Assembly: GCF_014076415.1 (NCBI RefSeq)
Contig: NZ_CP043568.1
Location: 4,898,001 to 4,962,000 of the forward strand
Source: Comamonas testosteroni
GTDB taxonomy: Bacteria > Pseudomonadota > Gammaproteobacteria > Burkholderiales > Burkholderiaceae_C
Length of the DNA stretch: 64,000 bases
Direction of reading: 5' to 3'
Numbering within the stretch: the first letter of the stretch is position 1; the number at the start of each line of letters is the position of its first letter. The notes below the pieces were generated by a model, which did not search any database, was not told where the DNA came from, and saw nothing but the letters and a program-made list of their open reading frames with translations. A program made the translations under genes and the position numbers. Shown piece after piece: positions 61,857 to 64,000 of this stretch.

Positions 61857-62801
61857 ATGAAAACTGCCTCCGGCTCCATTGCTACTGCCCTGGCGCCCGC
61901 GAACCCCTGGGCGCTGGTACCTCCGCTGGGCAACCTGGATGCCTATATCTCGGCGGTCAATCGTATGCCAATGCTCACCCTTGAGGAAGAGCAGGACTAC
62001 GCTCGCAAGCTCAAAGAACACAATGATCTGGACGCCGCCGGGCGTCTGGTGATGTCCCACCTGCGTCTGGTTGTCTCCATCTCGCGCCAGTACCTGGGCT
62101 ATGGCCTGCCTCACGGCGACCTGATTCAGGAGGGCAATGTGGGCCTGATGAAGGCTGTCAAACGCTTCGATCCCGATCAGGGCGTGCGTCTGGTCAGCTA
62201 CGCCATGCACTGGATCAAGGCGGAAATTCACGAATATATCCTGAAGAACTGGCGCATGGTCAAGGTCGCGACGACCAAGGCCCAGCGCAAGCTGTTCTTC
62301 AATCTGCGCTCGATGAAGCATGACCTGAAGTCCGATGCCGCCATGGCCGACGAAGAGCTGGCCCTGCGCGAAACCCTGACTTCGAACGAAATTGATGCGG
62401 TTGCTGCAAAGCTCAACGTCAAGCGCGAGGAAGTCATCGAGATGGAAACCCGTCTGGCCGGCGGCGATGTGCTGCTGGATCCTTCTCCCAGCGATGATGG
62501 AGAACAGGCCTTCGGCCCTATCGCCTACCTGGCTGATGCCAGTCACGAGCCTACAGCCATGCTTGAATCGCGCCAGCGCGATCATCTGGCAACCGATGGT
62601 CTGGTCATGGCCCTGGAGGGCCTGGATGACCGCAGCCGCCGCATCGTTGAAGAGCGCTGGCTCAAGGTCAATGACGACGGCTCTGGCGGCATGACGCTGC
62701 ATGAGCTGGCTGCCGAATACGGTGTGAGTGCCGAGCGCATTCGCCAAATTGAGGTAGCCGCCATGAAAAAGATGAAAAAAGCGCTGGCCGAGTTTGCGTA
62801 A
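61857..62801 (+). CDS. rpoH: RNA polymerase heat-shock sigma factor RpoH (sigma-32)
   Basis: A 314-residue sigma-32. Region 2 contains RLVMSHLRLVVSISRQYLGYGLPHGDLIQEGNVGL and SYAMHWIKAEIHEYIL. The RpoH box QRKLFFNLR, unique to sigma-32, is present (around residue 133). Region 4 ends in VSAERIRQIEVAAMKKMKK. The ATG at 61857 follows AGGAAA; the alternative ATG at 61827 begins right behind the CIRCE arm. It directs transcription of heat-shock genes. The operator places it under HrcA as well. Confidence 0.97.
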   Translation: MKTASGSIATALAPANPWALVPPLGNLDAYISAVNRMPMLTLEEEQDYARKLKEHNDLDAAGRLVMSHLRLVVSISRQYLGYGLPHGDLIQEGNVGLMKAVKRFDPDQGVRLVSYAMHWIKAEIHEYILKNWRMVKVATTKAQRKLFFNLRSMKHDLKSDAAMADEELALRETLTSNEIDAVAAKLNVKREEVIEMETRLAGGDVLLDPSPSDDGEQAFGPIAYLADASHEPTAMLESRQRDHLATDGLVMALEGLDDRSRRIVEERWLKVNDDGSGGMTLHELAAEYGVSAERIRQIEVAAMKKMKKALAEFA

Positions 62802-62849
62802 ACGCCAACTTGCGCTTCAAGCCTTTAAAAGGCTGAAATGCTGAACCTC

Positions 62850-62880
62850 AAACCCGGATAATTTCCGGGTTTTTTATTTT
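62850..62880 (+). terminator. Rho-independent terminator of rpoH
   Basis: AAACCCGGA (62850-62858) and TCCGGGTTT (62864-62872) form a perfect 9-bp stem with a 5-base loop, followed by a T-rich tail. Confidence 0.93.
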
Positions 62881-62943
62881 TCGGCATTGGTGCATGCTTT
62901 CACGCACACCGATCGCCTATCAAGAATTCAAAAGAGACCTGCC

Positions 62944-63942
62944 ATGCCTATTCGCACTTCGCGCATCTTGAAGAACCTGTCCCGCCGCAGCCTGGTTGCA
63001 GCAGGAGTCGCCATGGCGGCGACAGCAATGGCTCCGGCCGTCCTGGCAGCCGACAACTGGCCCGACAAGCCCCTGCACCTGATCGTGGGCTTCCCCGCAG
63101 GCTCCTCGCCCGACCTGACAGCCCGCGCGTTGGCCGAGCCATTGGAGAAGAAGCTGGGTCAGACCATCATCGTGGAAAACCGCGTGGGTGCTGGCGGCAA
63201 TATCGCCGGCGAGTATGTGGCCAAGGCAGATGGCTACACCTTCAGCGTGATGATCAACGGCAATATGACCATTGCCAAGATGCTCAACCCTGCAGTGCGC
63301 TATGACCCCATCAAAGACCTGCAGCCCGTGAGCCTGATCGGCGTGGCTCCGCTGGTACTGGTGGCCCCTGCGTCGGCCCCACAAGGCAAGGCCTTCATGG
63401 AAGCGGCCGCCAAGGCTGGCGACAAATGGAGCTATGGCTCGCCCGGTGTCGGTACCGTGGGCCATCTGGGCATGGAACTGCTCAAGAGCCGCTCGGCCAT
63501 CAAGGCCGTGCACGTGCCCTATACCGGCTATCCCCAGGTGTTCAACGGCATTCAGGGCGGCGATTTGAAGCTGTCCATGCTCCCTCCGGCACTGGCCATG
63601 GCACAGATTCAGGCCGGCAAGCTGCACGGCATCGGCGTGACCTCTGCAGCACGCAGCCCTCTGGCTCCCGGCCTTCCCAGCCTCAAAGAGCTCGGCGTCA
63701 ACAACTTTGATCTGGAAATCTGGAACGCCGTCGCTGCGCCCAGGTCCATGCCCAAGGCCCATGTGGACAAGCTGGCGGCCGCCGTCAGCGAGATCGTGCG
63801 TACGCCCGAGATGCGCCAGAAGCTGTCCATGCAAGGCTGGCAAGCCGTGGGCAGCTCGCCCGAAGGCCTGAGCAACCGCATCCAGCAGGATGTGAAGGCG
63901 CTGGGCGCCATCATTCGCGAGCAGGGAATCACGGCGCAGTAA
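62944..63942 (+). CDS. Bug-family tripartite tricarboxylate transporter receptor
   Basis: A 332-residue periplasmic receptor with signal peptide (SRRSLVAAGVAMAATAMAPAVLA-like, cleavage near residue 36) and the Bug motifs VGFPAGSSPDLTARALAEPL, VENRVGAGGNIAGEYVAKA, DGYTFSVMINGN and VHVPYTGYPQVFNGIQGG. It starts at ATG 62944; a longer upstream frame overlaps the rpoH terminator region and is rejected. No partner membrane genes are in the window. It is the last gene. Confidence 0.92.
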   Translation: MPIRTSRILKNLSRRSLVAAGVAMAATAMAPAVLAADNWPDKPLHLIVGFPAGSSPDLTARALAEPLEKKLGQTIIVENRVGAGGNIAGEYVAKADGYTFSVMINGNMTIAKMLNPAVRYDPIKDLQPVSLIGVAPLVLVAPASAPQGKAFMEAAAKAGDKWSYGSPGVGTVGHLGMELLKSRSAIKAVHVPYTGYPQVFNGIQGGDLKLSMLPPALAMAQIQAGKLHGIGVTSAARSPLAPGLPSLKELGVNNFDLEIWNAVAAPRSMPKAHVDKLAAAVSEIVRTPEMRQKLSMQGWQAVGSSPEGLSNRIQQDVKALGAIIREQGITAQ

Positions 63943-63947
63943 ACACG

Positions 63948-63983
63948 CCCCCTGAGCCGCTTTGCGGCTTCCCCCGAGGGGGG
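63948..63983 (+). repeat. GC-rich nested hairpin repeat (Comamonadaceae intergenic type)
   Basis: CCCCCT ... AGGGGGG outer arms enclose GCCGC-TTT-GCGGC, directly after the Bug gene. This nested hairpin form is common between genes in Comamonas, Delftia and Acidovorax and may also terminate transcription. Confidence 0.65.
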
Positions 63984-64000
63984 ACGACAGCCTCGCTGCG

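Noticed and set aside
61728..62747. 339-codon minus-strand frame opposite rpoH
   Set aside because: Antisense to rpoH, which has its diagnostic RpoH box and CIRCE operator.

Overview
The window looks like chromosome of a betaproteobacterium of the Comamonadaceae, most like Comamonas or Delftia. This rests on several Bug-type (tripartite tricarboxylate) periplasmic receptors, a betaproteobacterial RpoH (sigma-32) with a perfect CIRCE operator in front of it, Burkholderiales-type catabolic genes, and the GC-rich nested hairpin repeat at the right edge. No rRNA, CRISPR array or intact tRNA was seen.

Layout. (1) 0.3-6.4 kb: amide/urea-type nitrogen module with allophanate hydrolase, a GntR regulator, an alpha/beta hydrolase and a taurine/nitrate-type ABC importer. 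(2) 6.8-15.7 kb, plus strand: one aromatic-acid operon with SDR dehydrogenase, Rieske oxygenase, acyl-CoA dehydrogenase, class III CoA-transferase, dihydroxyphthalate-decarboxylase-like protein, gentisate-dioxygenase-like cupin, fumarylacetoacetase-family hydrolase, Rieske reductase and a coupled hemerythrin. (3) 15.7-32.1 kb, minus strand: a frameshifted Bug receptor, TetR, MmgE/PrpD protein, three DoxX-like membrane proteins, porin, MFS and TRAP-type transport genes, and a complete meta-cleavage set (two-component flavin monooxygenase, extradiol dioxygenase, C-C hydrolase, dienoate hydratase, LysR). It is completed on the plus strand at 32.9-34.9 kb by acetaldehyde dehydrogenase and 4-hydroxy-2-oxovalerate aldolase, so a catechol-like ring could be taken to acetyl-CoA and pyruvate. 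A shared CTRGAA-N6-TTCTAG operator links separate minus-strand units.

(4) 35.0-40.8 kb: a Tn7-like transposition operon (TnsA, TnsB, TnsC, two TniQ/TnsD-type proteins) headed by an unknown small gene. (5) 41-51.3 kb: an accessory island with a small DNA-binding protein, an AT-rich chimeric gene, and what I consider the most interesting item: a large helicase with a nuclease-like C-terminus, followed by a GHKL-ATPase/PD-(D/E)XK protein and an Mrr-like protein. This resembles an anti-mobile-element defence cassette that I cannot match to a named system.

(6) 51.9-60.1 kb: a second small catabolic region (aldehyde dehydrogenase, FMN reductase, GntR, FAH-family hydrolase, Bug receptor, DUF1185 protein, quinone-oxidoreductase-like MDR, VOC dioxygenase). 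Repeated TTATGCAYAAA boxes in front of three units suggest control by the local GntR protein. (7) 60.1-61.8 kb: gene-free, with degenerate repeats and a transposon-end-like segment. (8) 61.8-64.0 kb: rpoH under CIRCE, then another Bug receptor.

The core gene rpoH next to repeat-rich DNA and the mixture of catabolic, transposition and defence genes suggest that much of 0-61.7 kb is accessory DNA. All functions are read from sequence and remembered family motifs; no database search was possible.
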